From Azolla pinnata (Eukaryota; Streptophyta; Polypodiopsida; Salviniales; Salviniaceae): a stretch of DNA of 28,300 nucleotides. Under the pieces are notes generated by a model, which was not told where the DNA came from, ran no database searches, and saw only the letters and a program-made list of their open reading frames with translations. Below are positions 9,745 through 21,128 of this stretch, piece after piece. The stretch covers positions 1 to 28,300 of the forward strand of contig JBBBWG010005280.1 of assembly GCA_037176905.1 (NCBI GenBank). Reading direction: 5' to 3'. The translations under genes and the position numbers were made by a program. Within the stretch, counting starts at the first letter, position 1. The number at the start of each line of letters is the position of its first letter.

Positions 9745-12194
9745 TGTGTGTCGAATCGCTCCCGTTTCCCCAAAATGTAGCAGTATCTCCAGTCGGTAGA
9801 CAGAATGCATATGCATATCAACAACCTTGCCATGGCCAGATGTAGGTAGATGGATAGCTACCTCGGTCTCCCTGAGCTTTCGAGCCTTGTACTGTAAACC
9901 CTAATCGCTCTCAGAGATCCATGAGTTCCGGCAACAGAATGCATCTCTGATGACAGACTCGTCCCGATCCCTCCTCAATCCGACACCACCCTGACTTAGT
10001 AGGGGTTGGTTTAGGGTTCCTCTTTCATTGGAAGTAGACCATGTTTTGAATGTTGGGTTTTGTTGCAGTTTATTGTACAAAATTTGACCCATCATCAGAT
10101 TCCTTTGCTCATGCCATGGCCAGGGGCATCATGGCATGTACTCCGTCTATGTGCACGCTTCAGAGAAAGGACATCCTCGCAAAACCGATGTATTCAAGTC
10201 TCGAGATATACACAGTGAGAAGGTAAACCCCACCCTTTATACACTTGTACAAATGTATGTCTTTCTGCATCCAAGCATCTATAGAACATACACGCATTGT
10301 ATGTTTATGCATGTATGTCTGTGTAAGTTAATGTATTCGGAATGTAGCATAGTAGCTATGTATTATGCATATACATTGCGAGCGAGATGTTATACGGAGA
10401 ATGTACACTATGAGATAGCATTTCAGAGTGAGTGCATTATGAGGGTGAAATTATCATATAACTTCGCACCCATTCTTGTAGGATGTTTCTGTGTCCCTTA
10501 AAAGTCTCAGGAATGAAATCCTACATATGTTTCGTTCTTGAAGCAATCTTATTTTATGCATGTGTGTATCTTAAACCAGTGTTACATGAAGCATGACTAT
10601 TCATGTTTGTGTGTATATACATATTCAATTACATTTATGGGACAACACTTCTTGGATGCATGTTTTGTAATCGCTGGTCAAGAGATAAGAAAGTAGGATT
10701 CTTCGGATGTGTGAGCATTTAATATCGTAGTGGGCTTCTTAGGAGCATACAGTCTAATGTAACATCTCAATTTATCCTATTTTTCAGGTAGAATGGGGAA
10801 AGATAGACATGATCGATGCAGAAAGACGTCTTCTCGCGAATGCCCTCTTGGATAAGGATAATGAATACTTCATCTTGCTTTCCGAAAGGTTGGAAGAGTA
10901 TTTTTCTAATAAATGTATTGTCTCTTTGGTGTCATGTTCTGTTCACCAAAGGCTCTGTTCTTCACAGTTGTGTTCCCTTGCGGAGTTTCAGCTACATCTA
11001 TGAGTATTTCAGTAATGCTACGATCAGCTTTGTTGACTGGTATGAAACATTTGTGGGTGTTTGGTAAACCTATCTATAGCAAGCACTCAATTCTCTAACA
11101 CCATGCATGTTTTAGCTTCTATGATCCTGGTCCGCACGGCGCTGGACGCTACCTTCAAGGTATGAAACCCGAAGTGCAGCGATATGATTTCTCAAAAGGT
11201 GCCCAGGTTAGTGCCCGTTATAAATCCAATGCAATGGAATTCGGTGTTATAAAGAGAAACGTTCTTTCAAAATCTGAAGATGGCGTGCTTCTTCTATATT
11301 CTTATCCAGTGGTTTGCAATACATAAGCAACATGCGCTTCTCATAGTGGCAGATTCTTTGTATTATCAGAAGTTCCGAGAATTTTGCAAGGTACTTTGAA
11401 ATCCATCTTGTGGTTATTTAGGTGAAACCATTATTTGGGCATTTAAGCAGCCAAAAAGAATGATCTATGCTCATGTATAGCCAGGGGACGAGTTCCACAA
11501 TTGTTATCCGGACGAGCATTATGTCCAGACTTTTCTTCATGTAAGAGCTTGCATCTGTCAATGATGTAAAGAGTTGAGTTTGTTTTTCCCGTAAGAGATT
11601 GCATCAGTTCTATCTCTTCACGTAGCGGGAAGTTAAGAAGTTTCTTAGGCGTATCCCATGAGCAATTTTTGAGATACATTGAATGTGGATATGGTATACT
11701 TTATGCATTAGATTATTGATCCTGGTGGCATTTCCAACTGGTCGGTGACGCATGTAGATTGGAAGAATCAGAAATGGCACCCACGATCATATACAAAGGA
11801 AGATGTGAACATGCAACTATTGAGGCAAATACAGGTATGATCTATCAAAAACACTTGAACAATATGCTATTGCCATTTCATTAAGCCCGCTTTCTTTCCT
11901 TATTTAGGAAATTGATGAGACCATACATGTTACTAGTGACTCCAAGGTAAGAGGATTTACATGCATTACCCCCTCTTTTTTACGTAACAAAAGAAGAAAA
12001 GCTGAAGCGAATCATATGGATGCATGAGGTTCCTAAACACCATTACACATCCTTTTGTTCCACAGAGCCAAGAGTCAAGACAGCCATGCATGTGGAATGG
12101 AGTCAAGCATCAATGCTATCTGTTTGCAAGGAAATTCGAGGCTGAAACCACGAGTTCCTTGGAATTCCTGTTTTCAAATTACACATCCTTGTAA
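9317..12194 (+). CDS. GT14 glycosyltransferase, BC10/DUF266 type (10 exons, 379 aa)
   Basis: Exons are 9317-9661, 10124-10222, 10788-10888, 10968-11039, 11116-11206, 11310-11390, 11481-11540, 11712-11834, 11908-11946 and 12066-12194. All introns are GT-AG and the sum is 1140 nt with one continuous frame. The product is a type II membrane protein. A short basic N-terminus is followed by a hydrophobic anchor (about aa 11-33), then a lumenal catalytic region. Family landmarks are LAFLFLTRGPLP (aa 94-105), YSVYVH (121-126), LLSESCVPL (178-186), DPGPHGAGRY (209-218), QWFAI (start of exon 6), DEHY (274-277), HVDW (297-300) and LFARKF (356-361). These match the plant core-2/I-branching-like GT14 family, Golgi enzymes that include rice BRITTLE CULM 10. 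The length fits. The precise acceptor and sugar are not known from sequence. The start at 9317 has a strong context (GCCATGG). The 5' side carries a repeat-rich uORF, and intron 1 begins with a long TC repeat. Confidence 0.9.
9672..9741. repeat. (TC)35 microsatellite in intron 1
   Basis: Thirty-five uninterrupted TC dinucleotides start 10 bases after the exon 1 donor (GTATGT at 9662). The run is pyrimidine-pure on the transcribed strand, so it resembles a very long polypyrimidine tract placed at the donor end of the intron. Confidence 0.95.
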
Positions 12195-13035
12195 TTAAAT
12201 CGGGAAGAAGAAGGCGGCCCTTTTGTTCTCTGTAGAATAGGGAGTCTTGTAGCCAAATAGGTAGGTAGCTAGCAGCTGTAGTGGTAGATAAATGTAGAAA
12301 AGTTACTGCATCAGCAGAAAAACAAGCTCCACGACGGGAAATGTCTAGGGAGCTGACGACATGGAACTTGACGGTTTGACGAGTTCTTGTAAAATTGTTC
12401 AATGATTTGTTCCGTTTATGACTTGGTTGTGTACATTTTCTTCTTCAAGCCATGACAGTGTTCTGTGTGGCACAGCTACTTACCATAGTGTCCTTTTGTT
12501 CTTCTGTGGAGACAGCGTTCTCAGATTACAGTTCGTTTGTGTTGCTTTTTCTGGTAACAAACAGGAGGCTGATTTCTTCCACCAAACTTGGATCAGATTG
12601 GTCGTTTTGTTTGTCAATCGATGTCCTATTTCACTGGGTTATTTTTGTTTGAGATCTACAAAAAACTTCTTTCTCTGTTGGTTGTTACCGGGCAATGAAT
12701 GGCCTTAGAGTATGGCCGTATGATGTGAGATTGGTAAGAGCAAGCCAATGTCAGTAACTTCTAAATAATGGAAGTCATTAAGCAAGATTGGACAATTGTC
12801 AGTTCAAATACATTTAGCCAGCTAAAAAGAGGAGAATCTATTGTCGATATTTAAGAACTCTATTGTCAATCAACAATTGTTCAAGGAGGAACTTTTTTGA
12901 AAAGATGTTAGGCACTTGCCCTTCTTTCCAGCCTCCCACTGAGTTTGAAAGTGTTCTTAAATCATAACAAATAGTTCTTCCAAGATCACATTAGACTTAT
13001 TTGATTCGACTCTATGGATCTCTTTTAATTTAGGA
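12195..13035. other. GT14 3' flank and intergenic
   Basis: The first 200-250 bases are probably 3' UTR of the glycosyltransferase. The open frames here (12418-12708 and its shadows) lack recognisable motifs and any codon or splice support. I see no further gene before the assembly gap. Confidence 0.5.
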
Positions 13036-13135
13036 NNNNNNNNNNNNNNNNNNNNNNNNNNNNNNNNNNNNNNNNNNNNNNNNNNNNNNNNNNNNNNNNN
13101 NNNNNNNNNNNNNNNNNNNNNNNNNNNNNNNNNNN
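13036..13135. other. Assembly gap (100 N)
   Basis: Exactly 100 unknown bases, a conventional placeholder length. The true size is therefore unknown, and sequence from the retroelement to its right may be missing. Confidence 0.99.
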
Positions 13136-13700
13136 ACGAATAAGTTTTTGCATAAGTCCCGTCCACAAAGTATGTAAGCAACCTGCAAATGCTTTGTTTT
13201 CTTCCTCGCTATCTAAATCTTCCATTTTTTGTGGTTTGTGTTGATAGGTTACTTCCCTCTCTCGCCGAAATATTGAGATGTAAGTTTTGATCTTATACTC
13301 ATGATCTGCTAGCGTGATTATCGACTCTTTGATGTTTGTGACTTGAAAACAGTGTGTTGGTGAATTGAAACTTGTAATCTTTGTTTTTTTTAAAAGAAGA
13401 TTCAACATTTGTATTAGAAACCTGTCCGATGGCTATAAACATACAACATCAAGCAATTTGCTATCATATGTTGTAGTTTCAAACCTTGCCTCACACTCAT
13501 GCAATCTCATCTTCGACAAACTTGCCCAAGTTCTTGCATCTGGCAAGAGACTTGTCTAGTTAAAAAAATTTTCCAAACTGGTGTGCAGCTTTGATACCAA
13601 GGCTTTGTTATGTTTGCACATGCCACCTTTGAAACTCTCTCTTTAAGTTAACCATAGGAAGCTGCAAAGCAAGTATTTATACTTGACCAATGCACGATCG
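13136..13700 (-). mobile_element. 5' end of an LTR retrotransposon (LTR edge, PBS, leader)
   Basis: On the minus strand TGGTATCAAAGC (13599-13588) matches, with one change, the initiator-Met tRNA primer site typical of plant LTR elements. It is preceded on that strand by an LTR-like region ending near CATAACA and containing TATAAATAC (13681-13673). Beyond the primer site a leader and a stop-broken frame (13408 down to the gap) have no assignable domain. The far LTR edge and the second LTR are not visible, so the element is truncated or interrupted by the gap. A copia or Ty3/gypsy assignment cannot be made. Confidence 0.5.
13587..13600 (-). other. Initiator-Met tRNA primer-binding site
   Basis: Minus-strand TTGGTATCAAAGCT differs from the canonical plant retrotransposon primer site TGGTATCAGAGC at one position. 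The upstream TATA-like motif and LTR-like sequence support it. Confidence 0.55.
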
Positions 13701-14198
13701 GGAGACATAATAATCAACTATATGGGAGATATGAAATGTTTCTACTCTAGAATGTTTGTTTTATTTCGAACTATAATAATCGATTGATGAGATGGCAAGA
13801 AGCCTCACATGGCATCGTGGATAACTCCTAGAAACATACATGTATTGCATTGCATTGGCTATATCTTCCTTTATCACTGCCGTGGTATTTGAGGAAGAAA
13901 GAGGGAGGCAGACTATGCCGACGAGGGCACGAATGGGAAGATAATATGTTATCATTATTTCCGCCATGCGGAAGGAGTTGATCCAAGGATAGTCTCCCAC
14001 ACCTTATGCACGAATGCTTCCGATCGAGGAAACTGCTTTTTTGTTCGTCTGCAACTCTCTAGAATCGATCTGCTGCTACATCTCTAACTAAGCTATCGTG
14101 GGTTAGTAGTACTAGTAGCCAACCGGCAACTGCTTGCAACCTCGATTACCTCCATCCATCCTTAGCAGCATCGAAACAATGTTTGCTACGCGGGCGCC

Positions 14199-14468
14199 AT
14201 GGTCTTTCAACTGCTGCTATACGACGCATTGGCGAACGAATTGGATCATCCCAACAGCAGCATGCATGATGCATACAACAACAGTTACGTAGAAGGCCTC
14301 GGCAGATTCCGTAACAAGAAGATCGACGAAATGCCTAATATGAGAGTGGGTCAGTTAGGTGCAGATGATCCACTTCAATATTTACTGCAGCAGTCTGTGT
14401 GTTCTCTGTTTCAGGTCAGTGTTCTGGGTCTGTGTTTTGATCTGTGGAGTTTTCTTTCAAAGAGATGA
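14199..14468 (+). CDS. Unrecognised 89-codon open frame upstream of CAP-G
   Basis: The ATG has a strong context (GCGCCATGG) and opens a frame beginning MVFQLLLYDALANELDH. At 14415 a GTCAGT could be a splice donor after codon 72. I recognise no family and see no partner exon. It ends before the E2F site of the CAP-G gene. It could be the first exon of an unknown gene, a piece of CAP-G leader, or chance. Composition is mixed and not repeat-driven, which is the only reason to list it. Confidence 0.2.
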   Translation: MVFQLLLYDALANELDHPNSSMHDAYNNSYVEGLGRFRNKKIDEMPNMRVGQLGADDPLQYLLQQSVCSLFQVSVLGLCFDLWSFLSKR

Positions 14469-14508
14469 GGGCAGGGGCATTTTTGGGAATAAGGGAAACT
14501 TGGTCGTC

Positions 14509-14517
14509 TTTCCCGCC
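14509..14517 (+). promoter_or_regulatory. E2F-type site TTTCCCGCC upstream of CAP-G
   Basis: TTTCCCGCC is a perfect match to the E2F/DP consensus (TTTSSCGS) and lies 210 bp upstream of the CAP-G start codon. E2F sites drive S/G2 transcription of many plant replication and chromosome genes, so the site fits the gene it precedes. The motif is seen directly; its use is inferred. Confidence 0.55.
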
Positions 14518-14575
14518 TTTGCTCCAGAATTTCAAATTTTCTGCAGACACGAGCAGACGACGAGCTTCCATAGCC

Positions 14576-14576
<1 letters not shown>

Positions 14577-14606
<30 letters not shown>

Positions 14607-14710
14607 AGAAGAAGCTGCAGCAGCAGAAGCAGCAGCAGAAGAAGCAGCAGAAGCAGCAGAAGCAGCAGCAGCAGAAGCAGCAGCAGAAGAAGTAGAAGAA
14701 GCAGCCGCGG
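14577..14710. repeat. CGA then GCA/GAA triplet repeats in CAP-G leader
   Basis: About ten CGA units (14577-14606) pass into mixed GAA/GCA triplets up to just before the CAP-G ATG. In the CAP-G frame they would read as an Asp run followed by Glu/Ala repeats, with no stop before the ATG at 14719. The tract is best seen as 5' UTR, because the known family starts at the MVRSEK-like position. Confidence 0.85.
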
Positions 14711-14718
14711 CAGCAGCC

Positions 14719-17700
14719 ATGGTTCGATCTGAGAAGCCGAAGAAACCCCCTCACCCCTCCCCTCCCGTCGATCCCGACCCCGGATCCCTGATCGCTCGAA
14801 TCCTCAACGACGTCCAGCACTCGCAAGGCCTCCACGCCCGCCGCGCCAAAGAGCTCCTCCTCTTCCGATCCACACACAGCGATGGCTTCCTCACCCACCT
14901 CTGGCGCTGCCTCCTCCCCGTCTTCTCCGTACTGCGCCGCGAGCCTTCCGTCGAGAGAGTCGTGCGATTCGTCGTGCACTTCGTCACGCTTCGCGATCAC
15001 GACAATGGCGCCGACTGTGATGCCTTCCTCGAGGAGTTCTTCGGTCTTCTCCTCTTCTCCACCGATGCGTCGAACAAGGCTGTGCGTCTACGGTCTTGCC
15101 AAATTCTTTCGGAGGTCAGTCATCGGGAATTATGTCTTTACTGCTCGTCAAAGAAAACCTCGTAAAAGTGATACGTTTTCTCTGTGCAATCTTGGACTAG
15201 CTCTTCGGGAATTTCCCAAAATGTCAATGACTTGACTCATTCCTTAGTTTCTTTTGGGCTCATGTATGTATAAAAGATAGTTGGTGGACTTTCTGTTTCA
15301 TGGCTCGATGAAAAGCTGTAGCAGATCTTACCACAAAATTCTTCGCTAAACATTAATAGAAGATTGCCTGCACGAATTTCATTGTCAATCGTTGGAAGTG
15401 CGCTCATTTTGTGGACAAAAATAACAGGAACTGTTCTGAAAAAATTATAGTTTATATTTCTTTCAGATTTCGTTCTCTTTGCGGAAATTTCCCACCCTGC
15501 AGGTTCAAAAGAATTCTGACACACTAAACATCCAACTGATTTACATTCCACATGCTAGGTGATACTCAGATTACATGAAGATGCTGAGGTTAGCGATGAG
15601 GTGTGGGATAATGTTATCAAGAGTATGTGTAAGCATATGCAGGACAAGCTGCCCGCTGTGAGAGTGTACAGTGCTCGTGCACTTGCACGATTTGCATCGG
15701 CAGATGAAGGGTCAGGAGAGGTTGAGGATGACGCTATCATTTTATCCACATACCGCAAATCGCTACAACTTGATCAAAATGCAGTGAGTACCTTTGCCCA
15801 AATTTGTTTCTTTTCAAACAGATTCAGACGCACCTTTAGCATGAAATGGAAGATACTCACTATATTCTCATTGGAAGAGGGTATGCAGATTTAAGTTAAC
15901 AGAAGCATTCCTTTATAACTAATCAAAATCCTTGCTAATTGTCATGGTAATGTGTGCTCTAGAATGTAAACCGGTCTTATTTTCTATACAATCCGCATGA
16001 GAATCTGGTGTAAGGTAGAGAAACATATAACAATGTTTTCTATTAAGATTCACACTAAGGAATTGGCTATTTCTGGACCACAGGAGGTACGAAAAAATAT
16101 TTTACTATCTATTCCTGCTACAAATTCAACAGTGAATGACATTGTGGCTCACACAGCTGATGTGAGTGAGTCTGTAAGAAAGACAGCCTTTTTTGTACTG
16201 TCAAATAAGTTTCCCATTCAGAGCTTAAGGTTAGTGTGCACGCTGCTGCATGCATTCTTTACAGATTAAATGTAGGTTATAGTCTAAGCATGTCCTACAT
16301 TCTACATTGTATTACCAGCATCAGGCAGAGGAACACTGTTCTTCAAAGAGGTCTACATGACAGGGCAACAGCTGTGAAAATGGAATGCTTAAAAATGCTG
16401 AGAGATGTATGGCTTGTGAAATGCTGTCAAGGAGATCCGATTTTACTCTTGAAGTATCTTGATGTGGAGACGAATGAATCGGTGGGCGAGTCAGTGATGC
16501 TGGCACTCCTTAATGCAGATATGGTCAAGATTCATTCTGAGCATGGACTTAGGAAGTTCATACCTGAAGCAAATGCTGAAAAAGGTATACAGTCTTTTTT
16601 ATTCTCTAAGCATGAACCATATGTTGTAGATTACTTCCCTGAATCCTATAAAATGACAGCATTTTTGGAAAAGTTCAAATCTTTGCACGCTGGTGCTATT
16701 GACAGACACTTTATTATTGTTTTTGGTTGATGACATAAAGTCAAATTGATGGAACCAGAAGAGGCACTATACTGGAGGCTGTGCATAAGTTATCTTCACT
16801 CTGAAGCACAGGTAAAGTGCCGCGAAGGTCTATCTATAATAATTGGCTCTTTTATCTGATCTCAGCCAGCTCTAGATCAACACAAAACTGTGTCGAGTTT
16901 TAAAGTAACTGTACAGCCCATAGAAAGTTGTACTGAAAATATATAACTCATAGGAATATTTACAGACTAGGAAAATTGTCTTTATATCTATTCTGGGTGC
17001 TAAATTTATCATCATACATACACTATTGAGAGGCAGAGTATCAACATTCTCTTTATGAATTGTCTTGTTTCATAGAAGCGTACTTTTAGTTAAAAGATAA
17101 TTGATGGGCCAGAAGTATCTGACTGGAAGAGTTACATCATGCTGATGCATAGGTTAAAGGTCATGATGCAGCAATAACAAGGGGAGCTCAGGCTACAGTT
17201 AATGCTGCAGCTGCTAGTGAAAAGAATGAGCTTTTGGATAAAATTTTACCATCAACAATGGAGGACTATGTATCCACGGTGCAAGCCCATCTTTCTGAAG
17301 GTGATGACAGAGTGTTTGGTTTTGTAGAGTATTTCTCTGCACAAGGATAAATTCTAAGGCACTATTCTTTTTCTCATTACAGGAATTCATTTGCATTTTT
17401 GTTCGCGACAGCTATTGGTAATAGGAAAATATCTTGATTTCTCTGATGCCACAAGCAGAAAGGTTGCTGAAAGCTTTCTCCAAAAAATCATGCACTTGCC
17501 GGCCGGGTATCTGGACAATGATGTTGTGATTGGGGATGGAGTGAGCCTTGCTGGAGATAAACAATGGGCTACAGCTGTCGGAGAGCTTTCTTGGAAGGTT
17601 CATGGAACTGTTCATGGCTTTGTGAAAATGGCATCTGATGTGGTGGCTGAACTAGGGAGACCATGTAGAGAAGGTGGAGCCAAGGTCATGCAGTGGATCA

Positions 17701-20319
17701 ATTGCCTAGCTGCAACTGGGTTTCTTCTTGAAAATATGGAATCACTTCATCAGCTGAATGGACACCCCATTGAGGCTCAAGAACTATTGGGTGGAATTCT
17801 CCTGCCAGCCGTAAGTCACATCTGTAAGTTTGACAATCTTGTGCATACAATTCTGTTTACTGATTTTATGAACAACACAGGCCAAGCATATCCATCCTGA
17901 AGTGCAGATATCTGCTACTAGGTGTTTGGGTCTTTTTTGTTTAAGGGAAACCAGACCCAGCTTACAGGCAGTGAAGCAGCTTCGCTTAGCACTAACAGAT
18001 GACTCAGTCCTTGGCGTAAAGAAAATGGCTATCAAAGCATTATTTGATTTATGCATGTGGCACAGTGCTACTGTGGTGGATAGAGTCGTGCGTTTTTCTG
18101 CTGCTTATGAGGACATAAGTAGTAATGAGGCAGTTCCTGGGTTGCCGATTTTAGAAGATCTTGCACATTTTCTGGATGGAACGGATGTTGAGCAAGAAGC
18201 TGTAATCGATACTGCAGCTGGAGAAGTGGAAACTGTTAAAAGCATAATTGCAGAGGGGTTTGCGAAACTGATGCTTCAGAGCAAGGTCTATTCAGACATA
18301 TTACCCTTGCAAAATTCCGTTTTAGGCAAGCTTTTGCGGTTTTATTTCAACGAGGAAACGAAAAATATGCCACGGTATGGAAACAACTTTTTTCACCTTT
18401 CAATTCATTTCTTGAAGTTCCTCCCTGTTTCTCAATACAATTCTCCTGATAATTGTGCTCAGTTTGCGGCAATGTCTAGCTGTGTTTTTTGAGACTTACT
18501 CATCTATATCGGCGGATCACAAGGTAAGCTGATTGTAATGAAACCATCTGTTTTTCTGACGATCTATGATCATGTAAAGTGAAGCGATACATGCTCAGAA
18601 TGAGCTGATGGTGTATAATGCTTACAGGCATGCATTTCGAAAACTTTTATCCCTGTTTTGCAAGCCGAATGGCCAGGGATTTATGGGAACGAAAGTGGTG
18701 CTCCTGGATCTGTCGCAGCAAAGAGAAAATGTGCCATAAGCCTCTCAAAATTCATACTTCAAATGCTTCATCAGCCCTTGTTTGAAAAGGGAAATACTAC
18801 ATGTCACACAGATGAGAAGGATGGATCAGTTTATGAAACTGGCAGTCCTCCTAAAGAGCAACCAGGGATGTTTCTACTGCTCAATGAGGATCTGGCAATT
18901 CGAATCGCTGTTGAGGTGCTTACGTGTTTTTCTTATCTAATTAAAACATGGGCGTTGTTTTCCTTTAAGAACAGTACCTGATGCATTAAACTTTCACAGT
19001 AATAGAAGAAACATTTTTGAAGGACCCTGAATTATGAGATAATGACACGTGACAATTTCTAACAACGATGTTTTGTGCTCATTGGTTTGAAACTTACATT
19101 TGTTTTCTGTCTGCCAGATAGCTGGATTTTCCTCCCAAAGATCTGCCGCAGCCAAGTCTTATTTATTGATGCTAGCAAAAACATTAAGCTCGCTAGACTT
19201 TGCGCATCATAAGGAGAACCTCGCCAAGTGCATCAGAATGCTTCTAGACAAGTAGATTCTATTCTTTTATATGAACGTCACTTACAATGCATTCAGTCAA
19301 TTTCTTTACAATTTTTAACGCCTACAGGTATATGAAATCCATGACCGGAGACAAACAGACTATGAAGGAAATTGATCACGTGATGACAAAGCTCAGAGCA
19401 TTAGATGCGACTGTTTCTGAGGATCTCCCAGATGATCAGCTTCAGACAATCCTATGTGGGTTTCTGCTACTCCTTTCGCTTCATGACACCTACAGATTTA
19501 GTGCCATCTCTTTATGTGGCGTTTTCCTACCTCTTTAAAATGATTTAAATCTAAAGGTAGAATCGTCTTTGTGGGGATTTCCAATCTTTGGCATTCAATA
19601 CCACTTACGTTTCCAACATAGTGTGGGTCATAGGTTTTATGATTTTCTTGTATCTTGATTCGCATGCATTTTTTTTATATGGAGATTCAAGTGAACCTTT
19701 CTAAATTTTGCAAATTTGATCGATTTAGGCAATATGGAACTAGAGGATATGAAGCTAGCAGCGGATGCAGAGCATCAAGAAAGCAGTGAAAGTAGACCAG
19801 AAACAACAAAGAAGAGGCATGGGAAAAGTAAGAAAATTTTTGTACATAGCGGCTTTTAAGCAAAAACTCTCATACACTGTAGTTTCTCTTCATTTCCCCA
19901 AATGCTGTTGGTCATTAGATCAATTGATTTCTTTTGTACTGAATCCGAAATCATGTTTAAGGTGACTTATATGAAGCCTTTCCCTAAGTGGATTGACTTA
20001 TGTGGCTATTTTAGAGGAATGAAAGGAATTTGAATCTCATGATTTGACAGGGAGGCCAAAGAAAGCAAGCAGTCCAGAGAGCTCTTCCGCTTCGCCACCT
20101 ATGCCAGTTGAGGATGCTATAACTCCTATGATACGCCTTTCTACGCAACGTGCGAGCAAGACAGCAGCGTTGGGTAAACTGCGATCTGATATGGTGACAA
20201 GTAAAAAATTGTCTTACGACAGCTCAGAAGGAGAAGATGAGGAAGATGATGAAGAAGATGAGGAAGCCATTTCGAGCCCCAGCTTGGATGAGGATGTCGA
20301 AGATCTAGAAGGAAACTGA
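14719..20319 (+). CDS. CAP-G: Condensin I subunit CAP-G (condensin subunit 3), 14 exons, 1050 aa
   Basis: Exons are 14719-15114, 15559-15783, 16084-16229, 16319-16584, 16741-16811, 17153-17300, 17383-17810, 17881-18374, 18463-18523, 18628-18915, 19118-19251, 19328-19455, 19729-19827 and 20051-20319. Every intron is GT-AG and the joined frame is open for 1050 codons, close to the length I recall for Arabidopsis CAP-G. CAP-G is a HEAT-repeat protein. With CAP-D2, CAP-H and the SMC2/SMC4 pair it forms condensin I, which compacts mitotic chromosomes. Conserved stretches include VERVVRFV and RLRSCQILSE (exon 1), EDAEVSDEVWD (exon 2), RKTAFFVLSNKFP (exon 3), LQRGLHDRA and LLKYLDVETNESVGESV (exon 4), and LNEDLAIRIAVE (exon 10). 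The middle (about aa 500-850) corresponds to the Cnd3 region. The tail has a basic KKRHGKRRPKK patch formed across exons 13/14, then a Ser/Pro stretch and an acidic end (about aa 1020-1050). The start ATG has a strong context (GCAGCCATGG). An E2F site lies upstream. Confidence 0.95.
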
Positions 20320-21128
20320 CAGACTGAATTTTGCTCAACCAAAAATTACGAAAATATGGAAAAACAAACATTGCTACAAGGTAAAAGTTAAATTTTGCTA
20401 TTTGGCCCTGCAGAAGGAGAGCAAAAACAGGAGATATATAGTCTTGATAGATGGGCTCTGTTAAAAATTATGATGAAAGGGTGATTTTTCTGCATATAGT
20501 TCCCTGACAAATCGTTTGCTCCTAATTTCAGGGAGGGCCTAAAGCTTTACAACTTGATTCCAATTCCTTCTACATGTCAAACGTTCGTTGACGTCAATTG
20601 GAAAGTCCCATTAGATTGTACAGAATATTTCGGTAGAGTAATGAAAAACCATTATTATGTTAAAGACGTGAAATCTTGTGGTTCACGTAATGCATATCTT
20701 TTGTTTGAATGCCCATTGACTCAGCTGTATATTAGAAGACTAGACCTAAAAATCACTAACGTTCTAATTGTGTAGTTATGGAAACACAAATCAATCATAT
20801 CAATGCACAACAAAAAGGGATCTAACACTCACTATCTCAAGCTGTTCCTCAAGTTCCAAAATTTCTCATACATCAACAAATGGTCTTCAAGATTTAGTTT
20901 GATTAATGTGACTAAGGATCTAACACAATTCCTCCAAATCCAAGTATGTCATTTGCTGTCCGATCATGTTGCTACATCTCTCGGTATTGTTCATCTATTT
21001 AAAATGTATACATCTTTTTTGTACCAAATTGAGACAATACATTCAAGGATGAGTTATATAAATTAAGCATTGGATCCTTTATGAACTATATTTCTCCATA
21101 ATTGATTTATTTACACACTATATACTTA
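20320..21128. other. Convergent intergenic between CAP-G and plastid gene
   Basis: This holds the presumed 3' UTRs of the two convergent genes. Open frames at 20554-20775 and 20803-21066 have no recognisable motifs, no splice support and AT-rich composition. I see no RNA gene. Confidence 0.5.

Noticed and set aside
9612..9845. Ser/Leu and Arg/Glu repeat open frames over the TC microsatellite
   Set aside because: Dinucleotide-repeat artefacts overlapping a confidently placed intron.
14416..15000. Minus-strand 194-codon frame opposite CAP-G exon 1
   Set aside because: A shadow of a GC-rich coding exon and the triplet repeats. No family match, and the opposite strand is clearly coding.
20554..21066. 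Two open frames between the convergent genes
   Set aside because: No recognisable motif, no splice signals with partners, AT-rich; more likely 3' UTR and intergenic sequence.
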